From: Coptis chinensis
Lineage: Eukaryota; Streptophyta; Magnoliopsida; Ranunculales; Ranunculaceae
NCBI GenBank assembly: GCA_015680905.1
Contig: CM027381.1
Span: 15,725,501-15,789,500, forward strand
Direction of reading: 5' to 3'
DNA: 64,000 bases
Shown here: positions 1 to 12,000 of the stretch, piece by piece
Position numbering within the stretch: the stretch's first letter is position 1
Layout of the letters: each line of letters begins with the position of its first letter
Notes under the pieces: generated by a model
What the model was told of the DNA's origin: nothing
Seen by the model: only the letters and a program-made list of their open reading frames with translations
Databases searched by the model: none
Translations under genes and position numbers: made by a program

Positions 1-11
1 ATGGAGAACAC

Positions 12-724
12 TTGTTCTCCATCAACATTGATAATGAACCAATGGAAATTACCAGGTTCTTGCTAGCATTTGTTCTTGGACTTGCTATGCCCGCTGAAAT
101 ACAAGACCCATGGTGCTATTGGGTCGATAATATGTATGTCTATACTTACGAGTTTTTGCATGAGTCGTATGGCACGAGCATTTTCCGTATTGAGGACCAA
201 GGGGAATATAACGTCGCCTTTGGTAGCCTGTCCATGAACATAGGAACTGTTATGTTTTGGATCATGCTAAACATTTTAGGGGAATGGCGTTTTTCTTACG
301 TGAATGATGCCACTTTGCAGCGTCTTCCTTGCTTTAGCCACGGGGACGATGTGTCATGACCTTCCCGAACCTTGATGTCTAGTTTGGCTCGATCCTATAA
401 CATGAGGCATAAGTACCTTCTTATGCCGTTCTAGTTTCTAGTTTCTCGATTATGCTATGTTTCTTTCCCGTTTTTTGTACACGCTCCACGGATTTGATTA
501 CGGTCGACATCGCACGACCCACCAATAGTATTATTCGATCTTTCCGCGTAATGACTTGGCAAGGGTGGAGGATACAACCTCATCTGGTTGCACCCTACAC
601 CCCGCCAGACCAAGTGGCTCTTAATAGGTTAGCAATAATAGATGATAAATGGCGGAAGTTGTCAAATTATCATGGCATGGCAGACGCTGAAGGAACCTCA
701 CTTCTTTATGGAAGAAGAGAATGA
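12..724 (+). pseudogene. Downstream Athila ORF remnant (ATHILA ORF1 / plant-transposon-like)
   Basis: Two ORF pieces, 12-359 and 452-724, lie in different frames and match 58092-58818 of the full-length element and, on the other strand, 40754-41065. Shared words include NDEPMEIT-like and FRIEDQGEYN near the start, then MTWQGWRIQPH and YTPPDQVALNRLA toward the end. Plant Athila elements carry an ORF of uncertain role outside gag-pol, sometimes called env-like or ATHILA ORF1. I place this there by position and by its recurrence in three copies, not by a recognised catalytic motif. A frameshift and stops between the pieces make this copy non-functional. Confidence 0.6.
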
Positions 725-946
725 GGAAGATGACGAGTAATCGCGGGGGATAAGGTAAGTTTCATTCTAGTTAGTGTCTGCTTATGTCCCAAGCAATTTC
801 ATTCTTGTTAACCCCATAATGGGTAGAACTTCAGATAGAGTTGTGTCAGTTTTTATTTCCTATATTAGTACGTTCTAACCTTGTTTTACAGATGTTCCTG
901 AATTTCACGTGCTTCAATGGTATTTTTCCTACCCTCTTTATTTAAT

Positions 947-983
947 TGCTTTGAGGACAAAGCATGCTTTTTGTTTGGGGGGC
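947..983 (+). other. Internal stem-loop plus polypurine-tract-like motif (copy A)
   Basis: A perfect 7 bp inverted repeat TGCTTTG-AGGA-CAAAGCA (947-964) is followed within about 6 nt by a TTGTTTGGGGGG run. The same layout (stem, AGGA loop, G-run) is found at the authentic 3' polypurine tract of the element (2565-2603). It is conserved at the equivalent place in the other two family copies. Confidence 0.65.
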
Positions 984-2564
984 ATAGAAACACGTGTAAT
1001 TAAGGCATCTGTTAGGATATAGATAGAGTTAATATGCATTTGTTTTCTAGTTAAAATTTTAAAAATTCAAAAATATAAATAAATAAGTTCATGCTATACA
1101 CTTAGGAATAGTGGTATTGTTTTCCTTCTATGCTCTTAACAATCTAGAAGTCTCAATGAGCTTTTGCATTAGAATAATTGTTAGAAACTTAGGTTAATAT
1201 GTAGGTAATAATTTTTGCATCTATCTATAAATATATTACATGAGTATCTATGATTGTTAGAAAGAAGTTTTCTGAAATCTAGACTAGAGTACTTATTCTA
1301 CAAATCCTGTGAGAATATAGCCTAAAGCCTTATATGAGCGAAACATTTGAGAAATGACACAAGGGAGAAGTAAAATCCGGATAGAGAAATCACACATCCA
1401 CTTGCTTGATCACTATGTCATATCCTAAGCGAGAATTTAGGCTTTTTTTGGATCGATATAGCCAAAAATTCAAACCTATGAATTATTTCCCGCTAGTCGC
1501 CCCTCTGAGCCTTTCTTTAGCCTTCCATAAACCACAAATCCTTTACCCTGTTACAAAAACAAAACAAAATTAAAAAAATAATAATAAAAAAAAAATAATC
1601 AACCCACCCAATTTAGAATAAGTCTGAGAATAGAATGAGGAAGAAAGAAGAAGAGAAAAACCTGTGTAAACAAAAGTTAGTTAATTGCTTCAGAAAATAA
1701 AGAAAAGAAGTTTCCATCCAAGGAAAAGAAAAATAAAAATAGAAATAAAATAAAAACTCCAAAAATAGAATAAAAGGGAGTCAAAAGCCAAAGGAAAAAA
1801 AAAATAAAAAAAAAAAAAAAGAAAAAAATATGGCTAAGGATGGAAACAAAGTGTAGAAGCAAAAGTAAATAACAAGGTTTTCTCTAGTTACATAATATGA
1901 AGACTCTATTATCTCAGACTTGTCCTTTTTGAATATCCATTTCCTTCCTTCTTAAACCATCTCCTAATCCCCGCAACACCTAATAAAGACCTCTAGCTCA
2001 ATTTGGAATAGGTTAGTGTGATAGTAAGTGGCAGATGTGTTTGATCGACTCCGCTTCCTTTGTTGTCATTGAGATTGTAAGGTAAAGTGTGCCCATCACT
2101 GCAAGACTAGAGTAGCTTAAACTTGAGTGGAAAAATCAGAGTGTTGTATCTTGACTATTATTGTGAGAACCTACTTAAGGACGCTATTCCGAGTTTCAGA
2201 AACGGACCTGCTAGACATTTCATAGTATTACTCATTATATATATGTTTATTATAGATGATTGATTATTATGCATATATATATTAGTTTAGGTTTTTTTTA
2301 CTTGGTTATTCTTGTTCATAGCTAGTGAGATGTATAGATAGTTTGGAGCATGAATAAGGAAACAATAGTTTTATTTCTTAGTCGTTGTAGTATAGATGAA
2401 GTTTGTGAGTACCTTCACTGGAAAACTCTCACGAGGCTATAACTCGTCAACTAGGGAATTCCTAGTGGTTTAAGGCCTTGTTGCATATGGTCAATGCAAT
2501 TGCACTCGGCGAAACGAGAAGTAGATAGAACTCCATTTTTGGTCACTTATGTTAATTTCTCATC

Positions 2565-2603
2565 TTTGCTTGAGGACAAGCAAAATGCTGTTTGGGGGTG
2601 GTT
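2565..2603 (+). other. Stem-loop and polypurine tract preceding 3' LTR (copy A)
   Basis: An 8 bp inverted repeat TTTGCTTG-AGGA-CAAGCAAA (2565-2584) is followed by TTTGGGGGTGG, which abuts the LTR start at 2604. A purine tract at this position is the expected primer for plus-strand DNA synthesis of an LTR retrotransposon. The preceding hairpin is a sequence observation with no proven role. Confidence 0.75.
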
Positions 2604-4136
2604 TGATAAGAGCCCAAAACTGTAGTTTTAACCCTTTAACAATCATACTTTTAGACCAATTATGTGAGTAATAATTAAGAGTTAACACTGATTACGTGTT
2701 TTTATGCATTTCAGGCTTCAAAGTCCATTATGTGCATAAATGTGCCACTTTAGCGAGATAAAGGAGCAAAGGTCGGTTACTAAGGAGTTCCGTGATTAAA
2801 GGCCAAGTTTCTAGAAGACAAAGCCTTTCCAAAAGCCCGGTCAAAAGCTGAAAAAAGTCGACGCTGGGCGTAAACAAAGACACAAAGTCGCCAGAACTTC
2901 CGAAGGCCATATCTTTGGACTCAGACCTCGGAATGGAGCCTACCTTATGTCAAAACGACCGCTCGGAAAGAGCTTTCCAATGGTCTAAGCCTTGATCCAA
3001 TCAGAGGAGCAAAAGTGGACGAAAAGTCTATTGAAGCCAACTGCAGCTGAAGAGGCCTTTTTGGATTTGAAAGATTGGGTTTGGGCACGATTCTTCGCCC
3101 AAAACATGGCTCCAAGCCCATGCACGATTTTTGGATCTGAATGTATAAAAACAAAAGTTTAGCTCTTTGTTATTGGTAGATCTTTTAGTAAAGAATAGTA
3201 GATTTTTAGGTTAGAAAAAAAAGGTAGCTTAGAATAGAAAGTAGCCATTAAAATAGCTTCTAGATCTAGTTTTTCATGTAGATTAATTAAGTTTAGTTCC
3301 ATTTCAATTATTGTATTAGATTAAACCTTTGAATCTTGTTCTTCATTTTGATTAGATCAATAAAGTAGTATTTTTATCAATTTCGATTTTGTCATTTCCA
3401 TTTCTAGATCTAATTTCAATTCCTGTCCTTATTTCATTTGAGTCATTAAATTAGATTTCATTATTGTTTAATTAAGTAAATTTCAATTCTTTATATCATG
3501 TTTAGTTTAAATGTAATCGGAAATGATTGCGTAATGATTCTCGGCTAAACCTCCATTAGAGAAGGTTGAGAAGCCTTGATGAAAGCTTGATTCCGAATAT
3601 CGTAGATTCGTCATAATTTCCTTTCCACTCTAGAAACGATTAGTTCACCATGAGAATGGGTTTAATCGTTCACATGCTAGTTATGAATTGGTAGGAATGC
3701 CATGTGTAATTAGGGATTAGGAAGAACCAATTGTTCTGCGAAGCAGTTCAATTCGGATTACGACGATTCGTCGTTAATAGGATTAAGTCGAGTTAAGGTG
3801 GAATCAATCCCCCTCTAACTCCTTATCATCGAATCAACGTAGCATTCCCTTAGTTATTCCCATCGTCGACTAGTTGCATTTCGTGGGTAGTTGCATCGTA
3901 GTCTAGTTGCCTTTTTCGTAAATCTCTCATTAGACTTTAAGTTTAGAGTACTTACACTTAAGAACATAGCATGCGAAAGGACTAAGAGTGGAACGTCACT
4001 CTACTCCACTATATCTCATAGACTTGAGAGTAGAATCTTTGATAATATAGGCATTTAAGATTAAGTTTAGTTTTACTTGCGTTTAGACTTCATCGCTTTA
4101 TTTCGTAGGTAAGACTATTCATTTTATGTTTTATCA
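2604..4136 (+). repeat. 3' LTR of Athila-like element A
   Basis: It begins TGATAAGAGCCCAAAACTG right after the polypurine tract and ends in a TTATCA terminus, and it is homologous along its length to the LTRs at 49802-51180 and 60642-62032. It carries a ~120 bp block (about 2772-2895) that is missing from those two LTRs but present in the minus-strand copy, so it belongs to a slightly different subfamily. At its end the sequence switches directly into a Harbinger transposase ORF, fixing the boundary at 4136. The flanking 5 bp GTAGT (4137-4141) is the expected right target-site duplication; the left copy lies outside the window. Confidence 0.85.
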
Positions 4137-5099
4137 GTAGTCATTACCATTCACATTAAATGCAACACGAGGAGCCTCACCTTGCTCTAATGATTCAAAA
4201 ACATGGGAACGATGAAGCACGTTAATGTCATTATGCGAACCTGGTAAGCCAAAGAAGCAATGCCATATCCAACAGTGTTTGTCTGCAATGGCTTCAAGTA
4301 CCAAAGTTGGTTCCTTCTTATACCCTACATGTGTTCCAGCCCATTTAGTTGGACAATTCTTCCACACCCAGTGCATACAGTCGATTGATTCAAGCATTCC
4401 TGGAAAACCCCTTGCCGCATTTTCAGCTAATATCCTAGTAGTGTCTGCCTCAGTTGGTCGTCTCAAGTACTCTTCCTCAAATGTCGTGATTATTGGCTTG
4501 CACCAACGCTTCATAGATACATTTGCTGTGGAATTTCCAATTTGTAAATACTCATCCGTTGAATCAGAAGAACCACCAGTTGCTAATTGTGCAACTGCAG
4601 CTAGTCCCTTCTGTAACCCAGAAGTTGCTTGTCGGCCCAATCCATCCACCTTGTCTTTGAAGTAATCATCGAATGTTGCAATAGTTTTCAACATATACAT
4701 AAAAAGCTTTCTTGTCATCCTGTACCTTCGTCTAAACTTATGAGGAGGCCACTTACAAGGTGTTGTGAAGTAATCCCTCATTATCTTTTGTTTACTGAAA
4801 TCACCACCATCTCTAAACATGTAATCTCTGCCCTTCACAGATCCACCACGTTTGTCTGTATCCACATCTTCAATTTCAATGGCTGCTTGAGTCATTAATG
4901 CCCCAGCAGTGGATAGTAACTGCAACCTCCTCCTCCTCCTTCGCCTCATCATATCATTATGCTCATCTCTTACTCTTTCCATGTAGTCATCTTCAGCGGA
5001 AGTACCAGAAGACAACTCGGTAAAACCAGAAGATGAACGATTACTACTAAATCCTCCCCATAACCTTTGGTTAAATACAATTCTTTCTTCTCTAGACAT
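4137..5099 (-). pseudogene. PIF/Harbinger transposase, C-terminus cut off by LTR insertion
   Basis: This encodes a DDE transposase of the HARBI1/plant PIF-Harbinger type, which would cut and paste its own element in the nucleus. I take the start at 5099 (MSREERIVFNQRLWGG) rather than 5345, because the upstream 82 residues look like translated non-coding sequence. About 320 residues remain. An arginine-rich stretch (MMRRRRRRR) lies near the N-terminus. The C-terminal half holds the typical segments PTEADTTRILAENAARGFPG, ESIDCMHWVWKNCP (first catalytic Asp) and GSHNDINVLHRS (second Asp). The reading frame stops after NVNGNDY, exactly where the Athila LTR begins, so the final catalytic Glu region is missing and the copy is dead. 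No partner Myb-like ORF was recognised. Confidence 0.88.
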
Positions 5100-5387
5100 T
5101 TTTTCTATTTTTAGCTTCGTTGTAGGGAAGAAGATAGATGTTTGTTTGTTTGATCTAAAAGAAGAGTAAAACGAAATATGAAAGGTAAGGTCACATGTGA
5201 TAGTTAGATTTTGATCCACTCTCCAATTGACAACATATTTTATCATATTTTTGTTCACACTCCAAGTGACAACACATTTATCCAAATGTCTATCCAAATG
5301 TACCCTCAATAATTTCAATTTATGGGCCACCATCCATAATTCCAATGTATGGAATAGTAAAAGGTGCAGTGGGAAGAACCTATTAAC

Positions 5388-5456
5388 CAGACGGGATGTT
5401 ACATTTTGTCTCGGTCTAAAAATACCAAACGGGATGTTACATTCTGTCTCGGTCTA
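5388..5456. repeat. Two direct copies of a palindromic ~30 bp motif
   Basis: Copies at 5388-5418 and 5426-5456 share (A)GACGGGATGTTACAT..TGTCTCGGTCTA with few differences. The motif is close to self-complementary at its ends (AGACGG/CCGTCT in the best copies). Related copies occur as an inverted pair at 8479-8541, so these may be subterminal repeats of a DNA transposon spanning about 5.39-8.54 kb. Confidence 0.7.
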
Positions 5457-5566
5457 CACCATACACTATTCCTGTCAGAAGCAAACCACCTGCAAAAATG
5501 AGTGATATTCCATCAAAATTTCCTGTCATAACCAAGACATAGGAAATGAGTGAAATGCAATTTGGA

Positions 5567-5695
5567 AACATACGAACTTATAATTCTTGAAATTTTTTTG
5601 GAAACATACGAACTTATAATTCCATCAAATTTTTTGGAAACATACGAACTTATACTTTGGAAACATACAAACTTATAATTTCTGAAATTTTTTTT
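5567..5695. repeat. Short AT-rich tandem repeat
   Basis: The words GGAAACATACGAACTTATA and AATTC/TTGAAATTTTTTT recur four times with ~30-35 bp spacing and small indels. A fifth related piece is near 5822-5850. There is no coding potential. The rest of 5460-6520 holds no gene I can support. Confidence 0.7.
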
Positions 5696-6525
5696 GCCAT
5701 AACCTCATTTGTTTTATTGACATATTCATATTCAAAACCTACTAATATACTTTGGAAGTAATAAATAAGACAAACAACAATCTTGAACAACACGCAAGTC
5801 TAACACAGAAACTCGGTAAAAAAACTAACTTATAATTTTTGAAATTTTTTTGTCATAACCTCCTTTGTTTAATGACATATTCATATCCAAAACTCATCAA
5901 AGAAAAACCTGCTAATAAAAAAGTCATTACAAACAACAATCCCAAACGCCATAAGACAAGTAATGGCGCACAGTTATTACTAACTACAAAAAAATATGTA
6001 CTGAGACCTCCTCCCCCTACGAGAAGGCTCAGTCAAAAAGCTCTCCCCCTATGTCGTTGTCGCCTCTCTGGTTAAGGTTGAGTTTGAGGTGTGGCACTTC
6101 CAATATTCTTCAACTCTTGCACACGTCTCTGAAGCTGCAAAGTTCGATTTCGCTCTTCTTGTAAGTACTCAAAACTGCGACGAGAGGACTCCATGAAGGA
6201 CGCACGCATGGCATAACTGAGAGAGCTGTAGTTAAGGAGCTCCGACTTTACTTCATCCTGTTTAACAAGACAAATGCATGTTAGGGGTTATAGTGAATAA
6301 TAATAATAACAAATTATGAATAAATTCAAATCATAATAACATCGGCTAACTGCACAAACTGTACTGACAAATCTGCCACCAATGCGGCATCTACTGGTGG
6401 AAAATAGGTATGCTCATATCTTGCCCCTGAGAAGTAATCATGCTCCAGTGCCAAAGGTCAGACTCATCAAATATTTGTGGAGTTCTTTGCGGCATCTGAA
6501 TATCATGAAACACCCTGGGCTGTGA

Positions 6526-7920
6526 CTATGACAACTCTACTCCTTCTGGAAAATGAATATTAGGCCTCAATGCTTCAGAAGTAACCCCTTCAAAATTGGT
6601 GCCCTGGTATAACACACCTATCAAGAGACCTCGACCAACCCTCTTCCAATACAAGTCATAGTCTCCCGTAAAAATGAAAGCTGATGCGTCTGGCCAATCA
6701 TTTGGGTTTGCTCTATAGTGTGAAAGAGTTACAGGAAGAATATCAGAGGCTGTTACATCTATGGGTGGTGGGTAAGGTATAACAATCTCTCCAGATACTT
6801 GACGCCAACATCTGTTCCCAAGGTACCATGCAGTTACTGACCCTACAAATATCATTCACCGCTGAGAAAGAAACCTTGCTCTATCACACATATAGGATAG
6901 TTTACGGTACTCAGTGTTCTCTAGAACATCTGGAATATCCGCATAAAGGGTCATCAGACGAGTGTTATGAATATTATGCGATAGATCCCCATACCCCCTC
7001 TGCCTACAATGAAGCCCCCATGCTTGAATACATGGAATCAGGTCATAAGTCTCATTCTGTTCCAACCTCTTCAACACAGGATGCATCACACGAAAATGTT
7101 CGTACCACCAATACTAAATCAATAGATAAAATACAATATCATATATATATATATAACTTAATAATTAGATAAATAAATGAAATGAAACAATAACTTAATA
7201 AATAAAACTTACCGGTATAATCCAAACAAAGCCGCACAAATTGCCTTTAGCGGCTTTCGTCTCAACTGTGAGGTCTAGCTAGAGTAAAGGTATGCCAAGA
7301 TGGATTGACCCCAGTCATAATCCCACATCCTCTCTCTCTACGATGGGGCGAGACAAAGGGCCGATACGTAAATAACTATCAACAGATCCTTTATGATTCA
7401 TCTTAATAAGTGTGGAATATGCTTTTTTGTATGAAATAATAATACTACACCAACAAAATAGAAGAGGAAATCACGTACATATTTGTGGATCGACTCCTCA
7501 CCAATATGATAGTCTTTCGGCTTCTTCTTGAGCCTATTCAAGAATCTCGAAATAAACCAACTCATACTTATAGCTTCTCTCTTAAACTGCTCAGCCGATA
7601 ATCTCAAAAACCCGTCTTCCTCATCACCTTCTACCAAACCAAAACATTCAAAGAAACTCATCGCCGTAGTAAAAACCTCTAAATTTTCATCAAAAGGAAC
7701 AATATTTCCATAACCAATTGGGATACCTGTGAGCATTGTGAAATCAAGAGGGGTAATCCCAAGCTCACCCCATAGGAAATGGAATGTGTGGGTAGATTGT
7801 CACCACCGCTCAACTATCCCAAACAACAACGCTTGATCATTTTGTCCCAAATTAGAATTCAAAAAGTTCCCAAATTGTGTGGCGGCTAAAATGTTGGTAA
7901 CCGTGACAAAATTAGGATCC
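6526..7920 (-). pseudogene. Plant mobile domain (PMD, MAIN-like) gene remnant
   Basis: Reading on -, it starts near 7920 (DPNFVTVTNILAATQFGN...FGIVERW), runs through STHTFHFLWGELGITPLDFT and MLTGIPIGYGN (around 7736), then blocks around 7398-7736, 7213-7390, 6856-7113 and 6526-6855. THTFHF.WGE.T.TL/PLDF followed by LTG.PI is the signature of the plant mobile domain (aminotransferase-like) family, found in MAIN/MAIL proteins and often carried by plant transposons. A plausible intron (7114-7212, GTAAG...TTTAG on -) separates two blocks, after which YWWYEHFRVMHPVL continues the family pattern. In-frame stops (after ERW near 7776, after HIPHLLR near 7398) and a frame change make this copy non-functional. 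Nearby palindromic motifs at 5388-5456 and 8479-8541 suggest it lies in a transposon. Confidence 0.75.
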
Positions 7921-8478
7921 GTTTTTTATTTCATAAAACGCCACCACGACACAACATTTGAAAGTACACAACGCACTTTCCATAGGTGTATTTTCTACAT
8001 TTATCCAACACGCAATTCGATAGAATTACAACTACATTTTTTTTAAAATAATGCGACAAATTTAAACTAATTACACAACAACAAACTTGATATAAACTAA
8101 CATAAATAATAATAATTAACATAAAAAAAATTTAAAACTTACTTAAGACTCCGCCACTAGATTTGCTACGTGTCGGACCGATGTTGACGCTAATGGTGGG
8201 TGTTCCTCAATTTCACAACGCGGTCGTCCTCCTCGCCTACATTTTGCGTTCTTGACGACGATCCTTTTTGCCCAATTTTTTTGGATATTTTGACATTTCC
8301 AAATCATAGAGAATACTCTTCATGTGGTGAGGTTGGTGAGGATGCATTGGGGGGGTAGATAAGTCATTAGGAATTGAAGTTTGTGAAAAAAAGTTGTTAA
8401 TGGAGGCTAGAAAATCGCAATGAAATCGGGAAAGAAAGTGAAAATGGAGCCTGTTCGCGTTTGTTCATATTGACTCAT

Positions 8479-8541
8479 CAGACAGGATGTTATATTCCGT
8501 CTCAATCAAAAATCTTCAGACGGAATCTAACATCCCGTCTG
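8479..8541. repeat. Inverted repeat of the 25 bp AGACGGGATGTTA motif
   Basis: CAGACAGGATGTTATATTCCGTCTC (8479-8503) and the reverse complement of 8517-8541 differ at only about two positions, giving a hairpin with a ~13 nt loop. Both arms match the direct copies at 5388-5456. It probably marks the right end of the unit that carries the PMD remnant. Confidence 0.8.
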
Positions 8542-8905
8542 AGACATTTTATTTATTTTTGCATTGCACAGCTTTATTTTGTTTTTCACCAAAACGGTAA
8601 AAAGAAAGTGAATAAGTGCGGGGAGGGGAATTATTTTCACTTACATTGGAAATGCTGACCCTAAACTTTGTCGCCATAATTTAACTTTTAGAGGTAGATG
8701 CCCCTCCGTATTTTTGTCTAGACCTGTTTTTGTCTAGACCTGTTTTAGCACGGTCCATAGTTGTTGAGTTGTGATCGAGTTTGTAATTTTGTGGGCGGGT
8801 CGACTCCCTCACAAAAAAATAAAAAATAAAAACAATAGTGCAATTTAGCACGAGAGAAATAACACATTCCCACAATTAGTCGTTCTAAACCCGCACAAGC
8901 ATATA

Positions 8906-8932
8906 GAACGAACGAACGAACGAAGGAACGAG
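8906..8932. repeat. GAAC microsatellite
   Basis: GAACGAACGAACGAACGAAGGAACGA is a short tetranucleotide run about 110 bp upstream of the SAP gene start codon, so it may lie in that gene's promoter or 5' UTR. Confidence 0.85.
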
Positions 8933-9044
8933 TTTTTAAGACATGACTTTGTTCCAGTAATATAATGTTCAGGTGTTGTTGAATTGCCAGCTGTGCATAA
9001 ACAAAACGAAAGTTCGCCGCCTTGGAAAATTGAGTCGAATCAAA

Positions 9045-12000
9045 ATGTCGGGGGGAGGTGGAGGAGCGTCGAAATATTTAACCAATCTTCCGTCACGTGG
9101 CCTCTTCACTTCTTCCACTATTCTCTCCTCTTCTTCCAATCCGGTACTCCCTCTCTCACTTACCTTATCATACTTCCTAATCATTATTACAAACTAACTA
9201 ACTTAACTAACTTCAAAAAAAATCAAATAAAAAAAAGTTAAATTTGTTTGTTTACTTAGAATTAAAATGCTTCTGGTAAATGAATGAATAAAGATTATAA
9301 TTTTTTTTTGCAGGGTGGTATGCGTGTGTATGTTTGTGATCGTGACACATCACCTCCAGGTCATTTTATGCTCTCAACTTCCTAAAAAGATTACATTTTT
9401 AGAATATAAACTTGTCTGTTTTGAATTATGTGATTGGTCAGACCCTTGTCTAATTACATCCAGAGTCATTGTTGTTTAAGTTTTCTAATGATTTAAGAAG
9501 AAGAAGACAAGGTTATTATTGTTGTGATGGATTGGAACCTAATTTTGACCTAAGTTACATTGACACTCGACACAGCGAAATATAAAAAAAATTGAGGTAT
9601 TTCACGTATAATATGTATCCGACACGGATTATTTTTCAAAAAATATGGTGTGTCCATGTAACATAGAATTTTGTTGTATTGGTGTGATAGGTTGCTTCAA
9701 CTTGAAGGTCTTTACCCTGAAGGACTAATTACCACCACCAACAACAAAAACAATAACCACAAACAACAACGAAATAAGCTGGACAGAACTTTCAGTAAAC
9801 TAGTCGGTTCCATCTCCTATGTGCTAGAAAAGTGTCATTGCGATAGCCTTTTTGGTACTTTCCATTTAAGGTGCTGTTGCTTTTCTGTGAAGTTTTGAGA
9901 ACCAGGTTAGCGTAGGCTAGGTGGACTTCTTTTTACTTTCATATTCCCTGTGGTGAGTTCTAATTCCCATTTTCCAATTTCTATTTCTGAATTCAATCTT
10001 TAGCATTATTTAGAGTATTGCCTGGAATATACTGAGTGCTCTACACTATACCTACAACCCTTTGATATCTCTAAAATACCTATCAGCCTGCCTGTTATGT
10101 GATGAGTTACTTACAGTATAAATAAACAACTCTACCTTCTTTGGGGCTCCATGACATTGATTCCTATTCCTTCCAGTTTATATTGTGTTCCTCCAATCTA
10201 TGTTTCTAGGAACTTTAGGATAAACTGTACTTGAACCCAATTCCTCACCCTTTACAATACATCAATATTTTCTTCGACCATCTGGGCTATGGTTAATCCA
10301 AGTGCTTCGATTTTGACTTTCTTCCTTTAGGAGAGCAGTGTTTTTACTTAGTGTAGCTGGATCTGGAACGTGTAATTGTTCATACACACACACACACACA
10401 AACCAGTACCACTTATAGACATCATGGTGCGTGATATATAAAGGTTGTTTGTGATGCAGATGAATAAAATGATCAGTTCTGCTGTTACTGGTTAATACAG
10501 AGTATTTTGTACTTTTAAGTCAGTTATCCTTGCTTTTCTCATACGCACTTTGCCTCTCACTTTGTGCATAGGGTGCTAAGAGTTCTTTTAGCTCTAGTGC
10601 GGCAGCTACTTTTAATATTTTGTCAAGCATTTCCAGCTATGTTTTAGGCCTATTGCTCTAATTAAATAATCTTGAGCAGTACTTTTACCTAGGCTATCTG
10701 GATCTGGAACTTTTAGCCTAACTATTAGAGTGGAAAATAACATTTGCTCTTATCTGTATATGCAGAGGAGCAATTAATAAAGACAGACCAAATGAACATA
10801 TTGATTAGAGCTCTCAAGCAGAAAAATAGAAGGGGTGATTCCAGCCCAAAGGGTGTGAAGGGTAAAGCTACTCCCGATAGTGCAAAAGGCAAGAGGTAAT
10901 GTATTTATTCCTTCTGTATATCATTTTATCAGCCTAGGAGTATTAATGCATCTGGACTATCTTTTCACCCACTGTTATGCATGTTCATAAACTTACTGTT
11001 ATCAGTATATATTTAAACTTTGCATGCTTGATCATCTTCCTCCTATTCCTATGTTATTTTCATGACAAGGACTGCTTTAAGTAGCTGGGTAGAAGAAAGG
11101 CTATTTATTGTTGTCTTCTTATTATGTGCAACTTTTTAGTTGCTATTTCTTGGTCGTTTCGTTATTAATCTTCATATCCCTTTTTTCTCCTTGTCTCTCA
11201 GAGCTGCTGAAAGACCTGCAGATGGAAGGGTTTCAGCGAAGAGAGCCAACATTACATCAAACTCTCGTAACTCTCGACAAGGTAATTTTTAATAATTGTA
11301 GTTATTAGTTGGGTAGCGGAAGGATGTCATTGACATAACTGATACCTCTGCTCAGACTTTGTAACCTTGACATCATTGGTTTTTATTTAATCTCTATTTA
11401 TGTGTATGTGTGTGTGGGTGGGTGTGCGTGCGTGTAATTTAACTATGAATAAAGTAGAGGGTTACGCAGATCCTTCACCTGCATTTATAACTTATCAAAA
11501 AAAAAAAAAGCATTCATAACTTATGAAGTCTTACATACATCTTTACCTCCTTTTCTTCCTCTTTAATATCACATAGTTCTCAGTTTAATGTGGTATGTGT
11601 ATAAAGTGGTATCAGCTATATAGTGTTAAGCTACAGGTCTGGTCAGATAATTTTGTGTAATCTCGAGGTCTTCTCATTTCATGTTAGATTACGCACCTTA
11701 AATGATATAATGACTTGTCAACTGCAGGACGTCTAAGGCGGCTAATGTTGATTGAGTTCATTTTTGTGGTTATGAAACGATTAATCTGCTATTACTTGTG
11801 CATTTGACCTTTTAAATTGAAATGATGGGTTCCTTCTTAGTTATTACTTTTTAGGGAATCATGCTATTGGAGAGCTACATTTAACTTTACTCGGTGATGA
11901 AATACCAACACTTTTTGTTCTAGTATTACCAAATAGCAATAGCAACACAGCTCTAGAAAATCTCCGACATAGTAAAATCTACTTTAGATCTGATGGTAAT

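Larger units (their letters stand above)
1..2603 (+). mobile_element. Internal 3' portion of Athila-like LTR retrotransposon (copy A)
   Basis: The block is collinear with 58082-60641 of the full-length element at 49802-62032. It shares the downstream ORF remnants, a long untranslated stretch with A-rich tracts near 1560-1830, and a terminal stem-loop plus polypurine tract. The element enters from the left edge, so gag, protease and the 5' LTR are not visible. From 725 to 2603 there is no credible coding sequence; the short phenylalanine-rich ORF on - near 1677-1862 is only the complement of an A-rich tract. Family assignment rests on similarity to the two copies that retain Athila-type gag and protease. 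Confidence 0.85.

Noticed and set aside
1677..1862. Phenylalanine-rich ORF on -, also seen near 59622-59915
   Set aside because: It is the complement of A-rich tracts in the element's non-coding region and shifts between copies.
4225..4898. ORFs on + across the Harbinger transposase
   Set aside because: Antisense shadows; the - strand frame carries the transposase motifs.
5567..5695. CRISPR-like array
   Set aside because: The repeats are directly tandem with no unique spacers, and this is a plant nuclear context.
8973..9197. Upstream ATG (8973) as the start of the SAP protein
   Set aside because: The 24 extra residues look like translated 5' UTR; the ATG at 9045 opens the Gly-rich N-terminus typical of the family.
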